A DNA stretch of 64,000 nt from Promicromonospora sp049532985. Its GTDB lineage: Bacteria; Actinomycetota; Actinomycetes; Actinomycetales; Cellulomonadaceae. The notes beneath the pieces are model-generated. The model saw only the letters and a program-made list of their open reading frames with translations, did not search any database and was not told the DNA's origin. The translations under genes and the position numbers were made by a program. Shown one piece after another: positions 27,992 through 36,926 of the stretch; position 1 is the first letter of the stretch; every line of letters begins with the position of its first letter. The DNA lies in contig NZ_CP186693.1 of NCBI RefSeq assembly GCF_049532985.1, positions 4,030,001 through 4,094,000 of the forward strand. The letters run 5' to 3'.

Positions 27992-29737
27992 CTACTCGTG
28001 CTGCCAGCTGTGCCAGAGGCTCGCGTAGTCGCCGCCCGCCGCGACCAGCTCGTCGTGCGGGCCGATCTCGGTGATCCGGCCCCCGTCGAGCACCGCGACG
28101 CGGTCGGCGTCGTGCGCCGTGTGGAGCCGGTGCGCGATGGCCACGACGGTGCGCCCCTCGAGCACCGCGTTGAGCGAGCGCTCCAGGTGCCGGGCCGCGC
28201 GCGGGTCGAGCAGCGACGTCGCCTCGTCGAGCACGAGCGTGTGCGGGTCGAGCAGCACGAGCCGGGCGAGGGCGATCTGCTGCGCCTGGGCCGGGGTGAG
28301 CTTGTGGCCGCCCGACCCGACCTCGGTGGCGAGACCCTCGTCGAGCGCCTCCACCCAGCCGTGCGCGTCGACGGCGCGCAGCGCGTCCATCAGCTCCTCG
28401 TCGTCGGCGTCGATCTTGGCCAGGCGCAGGTTCTCCGCCAGCGACCCCACGAACACGTGGTGCTCCTGGGTCACGAGCGCCACGTGCTTGCGCAGGTCCT
28501 CCAGGGGCAGGTCCACGAGCGGGACGCCGCCGACCCGCACCGTGCCGCCGGTGGGCGGGTGGATGCCGGCCAGCATGCGGCCCAGGGTGGACTTGCCGGA
28601 ACCCGACGGTCCGACGACCGCCAGCCGCTCCCCCACCCGCAGGTCGAGGTCGATGCCGTGCAGCACGTCGGTGCCCTCGCGGTACGCGTAGCGCACACCC
28701 TGGCCGCGGACCTGCTCGTCGACGGGCACCGCGGTCCCGGCGCTGCGGTCCGTCGGCACGAGCCGCACCCCGATGATGCGGGACAGCGACGTGGCCGCCA
28801 CCTGGATCTCGTCCAGCCAGAAGATGAGCTCCCAGACCGGCCCCTGGAGCTGGTAGGTGTACATCACGATGGTCGCGACCATGCCGATGGTCACCGTGCC
28901 CTCGGACGCGAGGAACCCGCCCCACACGAGCACCGAGACGGGCGCGATCATGAACGCGAAGTCCACACCGGGGAACAGCACCGTGCGCAGGTTGAGCGTG
29001 CCGCGCTCGGCCTGGAACGCCTCGTGGAGGTCGTCGTCGCCACGTGCCGTGCGTCGCCGGCCGATGCGCAGCGCGTCGATGGTGCGCGCCCCCTCGACGG
29101 ACTCGGTGACGGTGCCGTCGAGCCGGGCGTAGGCCGCGGACTCCCGCTGGTAGGCGGGCGTGGCCCGCTTCAGGTACCAGCGGGCGACGGCGACGAGCAC
29201 CGGCACGCCGACGAACATGCCCAGCGCCACCAGCGGCGACACGAACAGGCTGACCACGGACGTCAGCACGAGCGTGACCACGGCGATCACCAGGCGGGGC
29301 ACGCCGAAGCGCACCGCGTTCTGGATCCGGCTGACGTCGCGGGTGGTGCGGGCGATGAGGTCGCCGGTGCCTGCCGTCTCCACCGTGGACAGCGGCAGGG
29401 AGGTGACCGTCTCGACGAACTCCTCGCGCATGTCGGCGAACACGGTCTCGCCGAACACCATGGCCCGGCGCTGCGCGAACCGGGTGATCAGGGCCTGCAC
29501 CACGATCGCGCCGACCGCGACCAGCACCAGGTTCCGCGCCACCTCGAGCGTGGTACCCCTGGTCACGGCGTCGACGAGCTTGCCCAGCACGAACGGGCCG
29601 ACCAGCCCGGCCATGGCGGCCACCGTGTTCGCCACGGTGATGATCACCAGCGGTCCCTTGTGCCGGCCGAGGAGCTGGCGCGTGTACTGCCAGGTCTCGG
29701 TGGCGTCGGCGATCGGCAGGATCTTTCCCGTGCTCAT
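27992..29737 (-). CDS. ABC exporter subunit with intact Walker A/B but degenerate signature motif
   Basis: 581 residues: a six-helix exporter membrane domain (1 to about 310) fused to an ATPase. Walker A is canonical (GPSGSGKST, about 376-384), Walker B is TLVLDEATS, and the H-loop is AHRLH. The signature LSGGQ is replaced by LTPAQ (480-484). The partner gene upstream has the opposite pattern, so one composite ATP site is complete and the other is dead, as in asymmetric heterodimeric exporters. It overlaps the partner stop by 4 bases, giving equal synthesis. The substrate (drug, lipid or peptide) cannot be told. Confidence 0.9.
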   Translation of the reverse strand: MSTGKILPIADATETWQYTRQLLGRHKGPLVIITVANTVAAMAGLVGPFVLGKLVDAVTRGTTLEVARNLVLVAVGAIVVQALITRFAQRRAMVFGETVFADMREEFVETVTSLPLSTVETAGTGDLIARTTRDVSRIQNAVRFGVPRLVIAVVTLVLTSVVSLFVSPLVALGMFVGVPVLVAVARWYLKRATPAYQRESAAYARLDGTVTESVEGARTIDALRIGRRRTARGDDDLHEAFQAERGTLNLRTVLFPGVDFAFMIAPVSVLVWGGFLASEGTVTIGMVATIVMYTYQLQGPVWELIFWLDEIQVAATSLSRIIGVRLVPTDRSAGTAVPVDEQVRGQGVRYAYREGTDVLHGIDLDLRVGERLAVVGPSGSGKSTLGRMLAGIHPPTGGTVRVGGVPLVDLPLEDLRKHVALVTQEHHVFVGSLAENLRLAKIDADDEELMDALRAVDAHGWVEALDEGLATEVGSGGHKLTPAQAQQIALARLVLLDPHTLVLDEATSLLDPRAARHLERSLNAVLEGRTVVAIAHRLHTAHDADRVAVLDGGRITEIGPHDELVAAGGDYASLWHSWQHE

Positions 29738-31587
29738 GCCGTGCCTCCTTCCTGTGCGTTCACGCCCAGCAGCTCGTCGAGCTCCTGGTCCAGAGCCGTA
29801 CCCTCGTCGTCCTCCGCCAGCGAGCGGCCCACCACCCGCCGGTAGCGGGCGGCCTCGCGCCCACCGGGAGCGTTCGTGGGCAGGTCGAGCAGCTCGCGGT
29901 GCGTCCCGCGCGTGGCGACGCGGCCGGCGTCGAGGAAGATCACCTCGTCCACGTGATCGAGCACGAGCGGGCTGGCCGTGACGATCAGCGTGGTGCGGCC
30001 GCGGCGCCAGCCGGTGAGGCGCTGGGCGATGCGCGCCTCGGTGTGGGCGTCGACCGCGGAGGTGGGCTCGACGAGCACCAGGATCTCCGGGTCGGTGAGC
30101 AACGCCCGCGCCAGGGCCACCCGTTGCCGCTGGCCGCCCGACAGCGAGCGCCCCTTCTCCGGGATCTCGCCCTCGATGCCGTCGGGCAGCGAGTCCAGCA
30201 CGTCGTGCGCGTCGGCGATGTGCAGGGCGCGCAGCAGCGACTCCCGGTCGGCGCCGTCGCGCACGTCGAGCTCGCCCGCGAGGCGGCCGGAGAACAGCGC
30301 CGGGGTCGCGTCCGCCACCACGATCCGTTCGCGCAGCGCGTGCTTGTCGAGGTCGCCCAGCCGGACCCCGCCGAGCGTCACGGGGGTCTCGGCCTCCGCC
30401 TCGTCGTCGAACCGGCCCATCCGGACGGCGACCCGCGCGGACTCGTCCGGGTCGGCGCTGACGAGCGCCACGACCCGGCCCGGTTCGAGGGTCACACCGG
30501 TCGTGTCGTCCACCAGGGGGACCCCGGCCGGCGGCATGTCGGCCGTCGAGCCGGCGGCACCGGTGGCCGGGACCACCTGCAGCACCTTGACCACCTTGCC
30601 CGCCGCGACGTGCGCCTTGGTGACGACGTTGACGGACTGCACGAGCAGGTGCACCGGCCAGGACAGGAACGACGCGTACCCGTAGAACGCGACGAGCTGG
30701 CCCGTGGTGATCCGCCCCGCGATGGCCTCGGCCGCTCCGAGGTACACCACGAGGGCGATGAAGAGCCCCGGCAGCAGGATCTGGAGGGCGTCGAGGATCG
30801 ACTGCGTGCCCGCGACGTCGACGCCCGCCTGCCGGACCTTCTGCGACTGCACGCGGTACCGGCCGGTGAACACCTTCTCGCCCCCGATGCCGCGCAGGAT
30901 GCGCAGGCCGGAGACGGTGTCCGCGCCGAGCGTGGTGAGCCGCCCCTGGGCGTCGCGCTGGTTCTTCTGGTGCTTCTGCAGCGGCTTGACCAGCAGCGCG
31001 AGGATGGCCGCGACCACCGGCAGGCCGAGCGCGATGACGAGGCCCAGCGTGAGCGACTGGGTGAGCATCAGCACCACCACGATGCCGTAGGTGGCGAGGC
31101 TGCCCAGGGTCTGGGCGGCGATGGCGAACACCTCGCCGATCCGCATGGTGTCGTTGGCGACCGACGAGACCACCTCACCGGTCGGCAGCTCCTTGGTGAT
31201 GTTGTGGCCCGACCGTGCGACGGTGCGGGTCACGAGCTGTGACGTGCGGAAGGCGGCGTGCATCCAGGCCGTGATGTCCCACCGGTGCCCGATGGCGTTG
31301 GACGCGATCCAGACGAGACCGACGCCGAGCATGACGGCCGCCCACGTCCAGGTGGTCCGGCTCAGCCCCGAGCCGGTGGCGCTGTCGATGATCCGGCCCA
31401 GCAGGAACGGCTGGAACGCGCTGCACGTGAACGAGAGCACGCCGAAGAACACGGCGACGAGCAGCACCCGCGCCTGCTTGCGCGCGAGCCACAGGAGCAG
31501 GGTGATCGGCCCGCGCAGCGGCGGGGTGCCGGGATCGGCAAAGGGGAGGGAGCGCACGACCAACACCGTACGGACGACCACTGACAT
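29734..31587 (-). CDS. ABC exporter subunit with degenerate Walker A and B but intact signature
   Basis: 617 residues from ATG 31587, which precedes the first TM region; the frame extends further upstream with no membrane-exporter similarity. The six-helix domain (about 30-345) is normal. In the ATPase, the Walker A lysine is missing: the loop reads VSADPDESARV (about 376-386). Walker B reads LVLVEPTS with V506 in place of the Mg-binding Asp, although the catalytic Glu remains. The signature LSGGQRQR (482-486) is intact, so this subunit completes the active site of its partner while its own site cannot bind ATP normally. First gene of the two-gene operon. Confidence 0.9.
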   Translation of the reverse strand: MSVVVRTVLVVRSLPFADPGTPPLRGPITLLLWLARKQARVLLVAVFFGVLSFTCSAFQPFLLGRIIDSATGSGLSRTTWTWAAVMLGVGLVWIASNAIGHRWDITAWMHAAFRTSQLVTRTVARSGHNITKELPTGEVVSSVANDTMRIGEVFAIAAQTLGSLATYGIVVVLMLTQSLTLGLVIALGLPVVAAILALLVKPLQKHQKNQRDAQGRLTTLGADTVSGLRILRGIGGEKVFTGRYRVQSQKVRQAGVDVAGTQSILDALQILLPGLFIALVVYLGAAEAIAGRITTGQLVAFYGYASFLSWPVHLLVQSVNVVTKAHVAAGKVVKVLQVVPATGAAGSTADMPPAGVPLVDDTTGVTLEPGRVVALVSADPDESARVAVRMGRFDDEAEAETPVTLGGVRLGDLDKHALRERIVVADATPALFSGRLAGELDVRDGADRESLLRALHIADAHDVLDSLPDGIEGEIPEKGRSLSGGQRQRVALARALLTDPEILVLVEPTSAVDAHTEARIAQRLTGWRRGRTTLIVTASPLVLDHVDEVIFLDAGRVATRGTHRELLDLPTNAPGGREAARYRRVVGRSLAEDDEGTALDQELDELLGVNAQEGGTA

Positions 31588-31666
31588 TGATCCACGCTTT
31601 ATCCACAGCCCTGCCGCGCGGTCCGGGAACGGCCGGGGACGGTCCCGGACCGCTCCGGAAAAGGCA

Positions 31667-31680
31667 TATCCTCGATTGCT
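31667..31680 (+). promoter_or_regulatory. -10 box of the DUF3817 gene
   Basis: TATCCT (31667-31672) is 8 bases before GTG 31681 with no RBS; leaderless start likely. Confidence 0.45.
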
Positions 31681-32088
31681 GTGAGTACCCCGCAGACCGC
31701 TCCCGAGATCTCCGCCGAGGCGGCCGCCACCGCGATCCGCAAGGCCCGCGGCGCCATGTCCCGCTACCGCTTCATGGCGCTGGTCACCGGTGTCATGCTC
31801 CTGATCCTCTGCGTCGAGCTGGGCATCAAGTACGGCCTGGGCGCGGTGACCGACGTCGACGGCGTCATGCCGTTCATCGCCTGGGTGCCCTTCGCGCACG
31901 GCTGGATCTACGTGGTGTACCTGGTCACGGTCGCCGACCTGTGGTCGAAGATGCGCTGGGGCTTCGGTCGCCTGGTGACGATGGTGATCGCCGGCGTCGT
32001 CCCCGTGATGTCGTTCGTGCTGGAGAAGAAGATCCACGGCGAGGCCGAGGCGAAGCTCGCCGCGCTCGAGGCGCGCTACCTGTCCTGA
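31681..32088 (+). CDS. DUF3817 integral membrane protein
   Basis: 135 residues, GTG start. Three hydrophobic segments: FMALVTGVMLLILCVELGIK, FAHGWIYVVYLVTVADLWSK and VTMVIAGVVPVMSFVLEKKI. The AHGWIYVVYL and GVVPVMSFVLEKK stretches are the family marks. DUF3817 proteins are small membrane proteins common in actinobacteria with no assigned function. It is read away from the ABC exporter, which starts 93 bases off on the other strand. Confidence 0.85.
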   Translation: MSTPQTAPEISAEAAATAIRKARGAMSRYRFMALVTGVMLLILCVELGIKYGLGAVTDVDGVMPFIAWVPFAHGWIYVVYLVTVADLWSKMRWGFGRLVTMVIAGVVPVMSFVLEKKIHGEAEAKLAALEARYLS

Positions 32089-32137
32089 GGGCCGGGCACC
32101 CCCGCGGTGCGCCGCGGTCCCCTGGTTCAATGCGAGC

Positions 32138-33304
32138 GTGAACGCGCACGCCTTCGACTCCATCACCGCAGACCGGCTCCGCGAGAACGGCAGCCTCAAG
32201 TGGACCGCCTTTCCCGGCACCATCGGGGCCTGGGTCGCCGAGGCGGACTTCCCGGTCGCTCCCCCGATCAGCGCCGCGCTGCACGACGCCGTGGACCGCG
32301 GCCTGCTGGGCTATCTTCCCCCGGCACTCGTCACCGGCGTGCGCGAGGCGTACGCGTCCTTCGCGGCCGACCGTTACTCGTGGGTGGTGGACCCAGCCCG
32401 GGTGCGCCCCGCGTCCGACGTGCTGACGGCGCTGGAGCACACCATCCGGCACTTCTCGCGGGCGGGGTCGCCGGTCATCGTGCCGACGCCGTCGTACATG
32501 CCGTTCCACACCCTGCCGCGCGAGCTGGGCCGGGAGATCATCCAGGTGCCGATGGCGCGCGACGCCGCGGGCCGCTACACCTACGACCTGGACGCGCTGG
32601 ACGGGGCGTTCGCCGCGGGCGGGCACCTGCTGATCCTGTGCAACCCGCACAACCCGATCGGCCGGGTCCTGGAGCCCGCGGAGATGCTGGCCGTCGCCGA
32701 GGTCGTCGACCGCCACGGCGGCCGGGTGTTCTCCGACGAGATCCACGCCCCGCTGGTCCATCCGGGCCGCCGGCACGTGCCGTACGCGTCGCTCGACGAG
32801 ACGACGGCGGGCCACACCCTCACGGCCACCTCCGCGTCCAAGGCGTGGAACCTGCCCGGCCTCAAGTGCGCGCAGGTCGTGCTGTCGAACGACGCGGACG
32901 TGAAGCTGTGGGACGAGGTGGGCGAGCGCATCGAGGAGGGCGCGTCCACGCTGGGCATGCTGGCCAACCAGGTCGCCTACACCGAGGGCCGCGACTGGCT
33001 GGACGACGTGGTCGCCTACGTGCAGGGCAACGTGACCCGGCTGGGCGAGCTGCTCGAGGGGTCGGGGATCGGCTACCGGGCGCCCGAGGGCACCTACCTG
33101 GCCTGGCTGGACTGCCGCGACCTCGACCTGCCGGGCGGGCCGGGCAGCGCCGCGACGTTCTTCCGGGAGCAGGCCGGCGTCACGCTGGTCGACGGCGCGG
33201 ACTGCGGCGCGGCGGGCCGCGGCTTCGTGCGGTTCAACGCCGGGCTCCCGCGACCGCTCCTCGAGGAGGCCGCCACCCGCATGCGGGCGGTGCTGGACCG
33301 CTGA
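32138..33304 (+). CDS. PatB/MalY-type PLP C-S lyase or aminotransferase
   Basis: 388 residues, GTG start, fold type I PLP enzyme. The PLP lysine is K235 in TATSASKAWNLPGLK; the cofactor contacts CNPHNPIGR and SDEIHAPLVHPG are present, and WVAEADFPVAPPI at the start is typical of the MalY/PatB cystathionine beta-lyase group. It probably cleaves cystathionine or another cysteine S-conjugate to a thiol, pyruvate and ammonia, though transaminase activity cannot be excluded. It ends 12 bases from the convergent SURF1 gene. Confidence 0.85.
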   Translation: MNAHAFDSITADRLRENGSLKWTAFPGTIGAWVAEADFPVAPPISAALHDAVDRGLLGYLPPALVTGVREAYASFAADRYSWVVDPARVRPASDVLTALEHTIRHFSRAGSPVIVPTPSYMPFHTLPRELGREIIQVPMARDAAGRYTYDLDALDGAFAAGGHLLILCNPHNPIGRVLEPAEMLAVAEVVDRHGGRVFSDEIHAPLVHPGRRHVPYASLDETTAGHTLTATSASKAWNLPGLKCAQVVLSNDADVKLWDEVGERIEEGASTLGMLANQVAYTEGRDWLDDVVAYVQGNVTRLGELLEGSGIGYRAPEGTYLAWLDCRDLDLPGGPGSAATFFREQAGVTLVDGADCGAAGRGFVRFNAGLPRPLLEEAATRMRAVLDR

Positions 33305-33316
33305 CGCTCCGGGCGG

Positions 33317-34219
33317 TCACGCCGCCGGCAGCCCCGCGATGCCCGTGCCGGCGTCGGTGGGCTCGCCGCCGCGGCGTCCGCCCGCCATCTCGTCGCGCAC
33401 CAGCCGGATCCACAGCAGCACGGCGAACCCGCCGAACAGCCACCACTGCAGGGCGTAGAAGATGTTCTGCAGGTTCGCGCCCGAGCCGCCGTCGATGGTC
33501 GGGCGCGGGAGCGCGGCGACGCCCCCGTCCTGCGGCGAGCCGGGGCCCTCGGTCGCGACGAGGTAGCCCGTGTAGATGGGCCCGCCCCACTCGTTGACGA
33601 GCGCGCTGAGGGCGATGTGCTCGGTCCGGCCGTCCACCACGGCGGCGCTGCCCGCCGTCGACTCGCCCATCTGCAGCCAGCCCGTCAGCGTGGTCTCGCC
33701 CTCGGGCAGGACGAGGGCCGCGGCGTCGGCGGGCGTCTCGACCCAGCCCTGGACCACGGCGAGCACCGGGGCGCCGGACAGGTCGGCCCAGGACGCTCCG
33801 CCGGTCCCGTCGTCGGTCACCCGGAACGGGGTCAGCACGAGGTAGCCCGTGCGGCCCTCCAGGGCACGGCCGGGAACCAGCAGCGAACCGTCCGGCTCGA
33901 ACTCGCCCGCCACCCGCACCTCGCGTCCCACGAGCTCGCCCGAGAAGCTCTCCTGGGGGGCCAGCACGTCGCCGAGCCAGGCCGGCCCGGCGGCGACGGC
34001 CTCGGCCGCCTCCTGCTGCGCGGCGAGCTCGGCACGCTCGTACGCGCGGTCGAGCTGCCAGGCACCCAGCCGCCCGCAGACCAGCGCGGCCAGCACGAAC
34101 ACGAGCAGCAGCCCGATCATGCGGGGCTGCCGGGCCACCTGGAGGAAGGTGCGGCGCTCGGCGACCACGTCGGCGTCGATCACCCTCGGCTCGGGTGTGC
34201 TGGGGGCACTGACAGGCAT
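33317..34219 (-). CDS. SURF1-family cytochrome oxidase assembly protein
   Basis: 300 residues from ATG 34219, with GAGGGT just upstream; an earlier in-frame start at 34246 has none. The two TM helices that bracket SURF1 are present: RMIGLLLVFVLAALVCGRLG followed by AWQLDRAYER near residue 45-75, and FYALQWWLFGGFAVLLW near residue 255. The domain between them lies outside the membrane. SURF1 helps insert heme a into cytochrome aa3 oxidase. No oxidase genes are adjacent. Confidence 0.9.
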   Translation of the reverse strand: MPVSAPSTPEPRVIDADVVAERRTFLQVARQPRMIGLLLVFVLAALVCGRLGAWQLDRAYERAELAAQQEAAEAVAAGPAWLGDVLAPQESFSGELVGREVRVAGEFEPDGSLLVPGRALEGRTGYLVLTPFRVTDDGTGGASWADLSGAPVLAVVQGWVETPADAAALVLPEGETTLTGWLQMGESTAGSAAVVDGRTEHIALSALVNEWGGPIYTGYLVATEGPGSPQDGGVAALPRPTIDGGSGANLQNIFYALQWWLFGGFAVLLWIRLVRDEMAGGRRGGEPTDAGTGIAGLPAA

Positions 34220-34333
34220 ACCCTCAACGGTAACCGCCGCCGGCACGTACCAGGTACAGATCGGCCCCCTGACCTCTCCGTCTCAAGCGTCACACGGCGC
34301 CCCTCTCGCATGTGGGCCCATTCTGCGTTCGAA

Positions 34334-34359
34334 TGAACAGGCAGGCGCTGAACAGGCAG
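34334..34359 (+). repeat. Tandem direct repeat in the xfp upstream region
   Basis: TGAACAGGCAG occurs at 34334-34344 and again at 34349-34359, spaced 15 bases. A second pair, GGTACAGATC, occurs at 34253-34262 and 34366-34375. These may be binding sites controlling the xfp-pta-ackA operon. Confidence 0.4.
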
Positions 34360-34405
34360 CCACCTGGTACAGATCCCAGGCACCTCGTAGGTAGGAGCGT
34401 GAGCG

Positions 34406-36892
34406 ATGACGACCACCGCAGCCCCCGACACGGCCACCGGATGGCGCGCCACCGGTGTCCACGAGCTGGAGCCCGCCGAGCTGAACCGCCTCGACGCCTG
34501 GTGGCGGGCGGCGAACTATCTCTCGGTCGGCCAGATCTACCTTCTCGACAACCCACTGCTGCGCGAACCCCTGACGGCGGACCACGTCAAGCCGCGCCTG
34601 CTCGGCCACTGGGGCACCACGCCGGGCCTGAACTTCCTGTACGCGCACCTGAACCGCGCCATCAAGGAGCGGCAGCAGCAGACCGTCTACGTCACGGGTC
34701 CCGGGCACGGCGGACCGGGCCTGGTGGCCTCGGCCTACCTGGACGGCACCTACTCCGAGGTCTACAGCGACATCACGCAGGACACGGAGGGCGTCCGACG
34801 CCTGTTCCGGCAGTTCTCGTTCCCGGGCGGCATCCCCAGCCACGTCGCGCCCGAGACGCCGGGGTCGATCCACGAGGGCGGCGAGCTCGGCTACGCCCTG
34901 AGCCACGCGTACGGTGCGGCCTTCGACAACCCGGACCTCCTGGTCGCGGCGGTGGTGGGCGACGGCGAGGCCGAGACGGGCCCGCTGGCCACCTCCTGGC
35001 ACTCGAACAAGTTCCTCAACCCCGCGCAGGACGGCGTCGTGCTGCCGATCCTGCACCTCAACGGCTACAAGATCGCCAACCCGACGGTCCTGGCGCGCAT
35101 CCCGCAGGAGGAGCTGCACGACCTCATGGTCGGCTACGGGCACAAGCCCTACTTCTTCGACGGCGGTTACGACCAGGAGGAGTCGCCGCTCGACGTGCAC
35201 CGCCGGTTCGCGACCCTGCTCGACGAGGTGCTCGACGAGATCGCCGCGATCAAGGAACGCGCGCGGCAGGGCGACGTCAGCCGCCCCACCTGGCCCATGA
35301 TCGTGTTCCGTACCCCCAAGGGCTGGAGCGGCCCGGCGGAGATCGACGGCAAGAAGACGACGGGCTCGTGGCGCGCGCACCAGGTGCCGCTCGCGAACGC
35401 CCGGGACACCCCGGAGCACCTCCAGGTGCTGGAGACCTGGCTGCGGTCCTACCGGCCCGAGGAGCTGTTCGACGACGACGGCCGCGTGCTGCCCGAGATC
35501 GGTGCGCTGGCGCCCGACGGCATCCTGCGGATGAGCGCCAACCCGCACGCGAACGGCGGCCTGCTGCTCAAGGACCTCCGGCTGCCGGACTTCCGCGACT
35601 ACGCCGTGGACGTGCCGACGCCCGGCGGGTCGAAGGCCGAGGCGCCGCGCGTGCTGGGCCAGTGGCTCACCGACGTCATCCGGCTCAACCCGGACAACTT
35701 CCGGATCTTCGGCCCGGACGAGACGGCGTCGAACCGGCTCCAGGCCGTGTACGACGTGACGGACAAGCAGTGGAACGCCGAGTACATCGGCCCCGAGGTG
35801 GACGAGCACATGGCCCGCGCGGGCCGCGTCATGGAGATGCTGAGCGAGCACCAGGTGCAGGGCTGGCTGGAGGGCTACCTGCTGACCGGCCGGCACGGGC
35901 TCCTGACCAGCTACGAGGCCTTCATCCACATCGTCGACTCGATGTTCAACCAGCACGCCAAGTGGCTCAAGGTCACCAACGACATCCCGTGGCGGCGGCC
36001 CATCGCCTCGCTGAACTACCTGCTGTCCAGCCACGTGTGGCGGCAGGACCACAACGGGTTCAGCCACCAGGACCCCGGGTTCATCGACCACGTCGTGAAC
36101 AAGAAGGCGGAGATCGTGCGGGTCTACCTCCCGCCGGACGCCAACACGCTGCTGTCCACCTACGACCACTGCCTGCGCAGCCGGCAGTACGTCAACGTGG
36201 TGGTGGCGGGCAAGCAGCCCGCACCCAACTTCCTGGACATGCCCACCGCAGTCGAGCACTGCACGCGCGGGCTCGGCATCTGGGAGTGGGCGGGCAGCGA
36301 GGTCGAGGGCGAGAAGCCCGACGTCGTCCTCGGCTGCGCGGGCGACGTGCCCACGCTGGAGGTGCTCGCCGCGGCCGACATCCTGCGCCGCGAGCTGCCG
36401 GACCTCAAGGTGCGCGTGGTCAACGTCGTGGACCTCATGCGGCTGCAGGACGCCAAGGAGCACCCGCACGGGCTGACCGACTCGGAGTTCGACGGCCTGT
36501 TCACCACCGACCGGCCGATCATCTTCGCGTACCACGGCTATCCGTGGCTCATCCACCGCCTCACGTACCGCCGCACGGGCCACCCCAACATCCACGTGCG
36601 CGGCTACAAGGAGGAGGGCACCACGACCACGCCGTTCGACATGGTCATGCTCAACGACCTGGACCGGTACCACCTGGTGATCGATGTCATCGACCGCGTG
36701 CCGTCGCTCGGCAGCGCCCACGCCGGTCTGCGCCAGCGCATGCAGGACGCGCGGCTTCGTGCGCGTGCGTGGACCCGCGAGCACGGCGACGACATCCCGG
36801 AGGTGCGCGACTGGGTGTGGCCGGACGCGCAGGACCAGTCCGACAACGGGCAGGTAGACGCTACGCTCGGCACCGGTGGAGACAACGAGTAG
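34406..36892 (+). CDS. xfp: Xylulose-5-phosphate/fructose-6-phosphate phosphoketolase
   Basis: 828 residues, standard for XFP. This thiamine-diphosphate enzyme splits xylulose 5-phosphate (or fructose 6-phosphate) with phosphate into acetyl phosphate and an aldose phosphate. The ThDP site GDGEAETGPLATSWHSNKFL is clear, as are the N-terminal YLSVGQIYL and GHGGPGLVASAYLDGTYSE marks and the C-terminal YHGYPWLIHRLTYRR. AGGAG lies 9 bases before ATG 34406. It heads an operon with pta and ackA, which turn the acetyl phosphate into acetyl-CoA or acetate plus ATP. Confidence 0.96.
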   Translation: MTTTAAPDTATGWRATGVHELEPAELNRLDAWWRAANYLSVGQIYLLDNPLLREPLTADHVKPRLLGHWGTTPGLNFLYAHLNRAIKERQQQTVYVTGPGHGGPGLVASAYLDGTYSEVYSDITQDTEGVRRLFRQFSFPGGIPSHVAPETPGSIHEGGELGYALSHAYGAAFDNPDLLVAAVVGDGEAETGPLATSWHSNKFLNPAQDGVVLPILHLNGYKIANPTVLARIPQEELHDLMVGYGHKPYFFDGGYDQEESPLDVHRRFATLLDEVLDEIAAIKERARQGDVSRPTWPMIVFRTPKGWSGPAEIDGKKTTGSWRAHQVPLANARDTPEHLQVLETWLRSYRPEELFDDDGRVLPEIGALAPDGILRMSANPHANGGLLLKDLRLPDFRDYAVDVPTPGGSKAEAPRVLGQWLTDVIRLNPDNFRIFGPDETASNRLQAVYDVTDKQWNAEYIGPEVDEHMARAGRVMEMLSEHQVQGWLEGYLLTGRHGLLTSYEAFIHIVDSMFNQHAKWLKVTNDIPWRRPIASLNYLLSSHVWRQDHNGFSHQDPGFIDHVVNKKAEIVRVYLPPDANTLLSTYDHCLRSRQYVNVVVAGKQPAPNFLDMPTAVEHCTRGLGIWEWAGSEVEGEKPDVVLGCAGDVPTLEVLAAADILRRELPDLKVRVVNVVDLMRLQDAKEHPHGLTDSEFDGLFTTDRPIIFAYHGYPWLIHRLTYRRTGHPNIHVRGYKEEGTTTTPFDMVMLNDLDRYHLVIDVIDRVPSLGSAHAGLRQRMQDARLRARAWTREHGDDIPEVRDWVWPDAQDQSDNGQVDATLGTGGDNE

Positions 36893-36926
36893 CAGCAAAT
36901 CCCACGAAGTGAACACGGAGCAGCAC

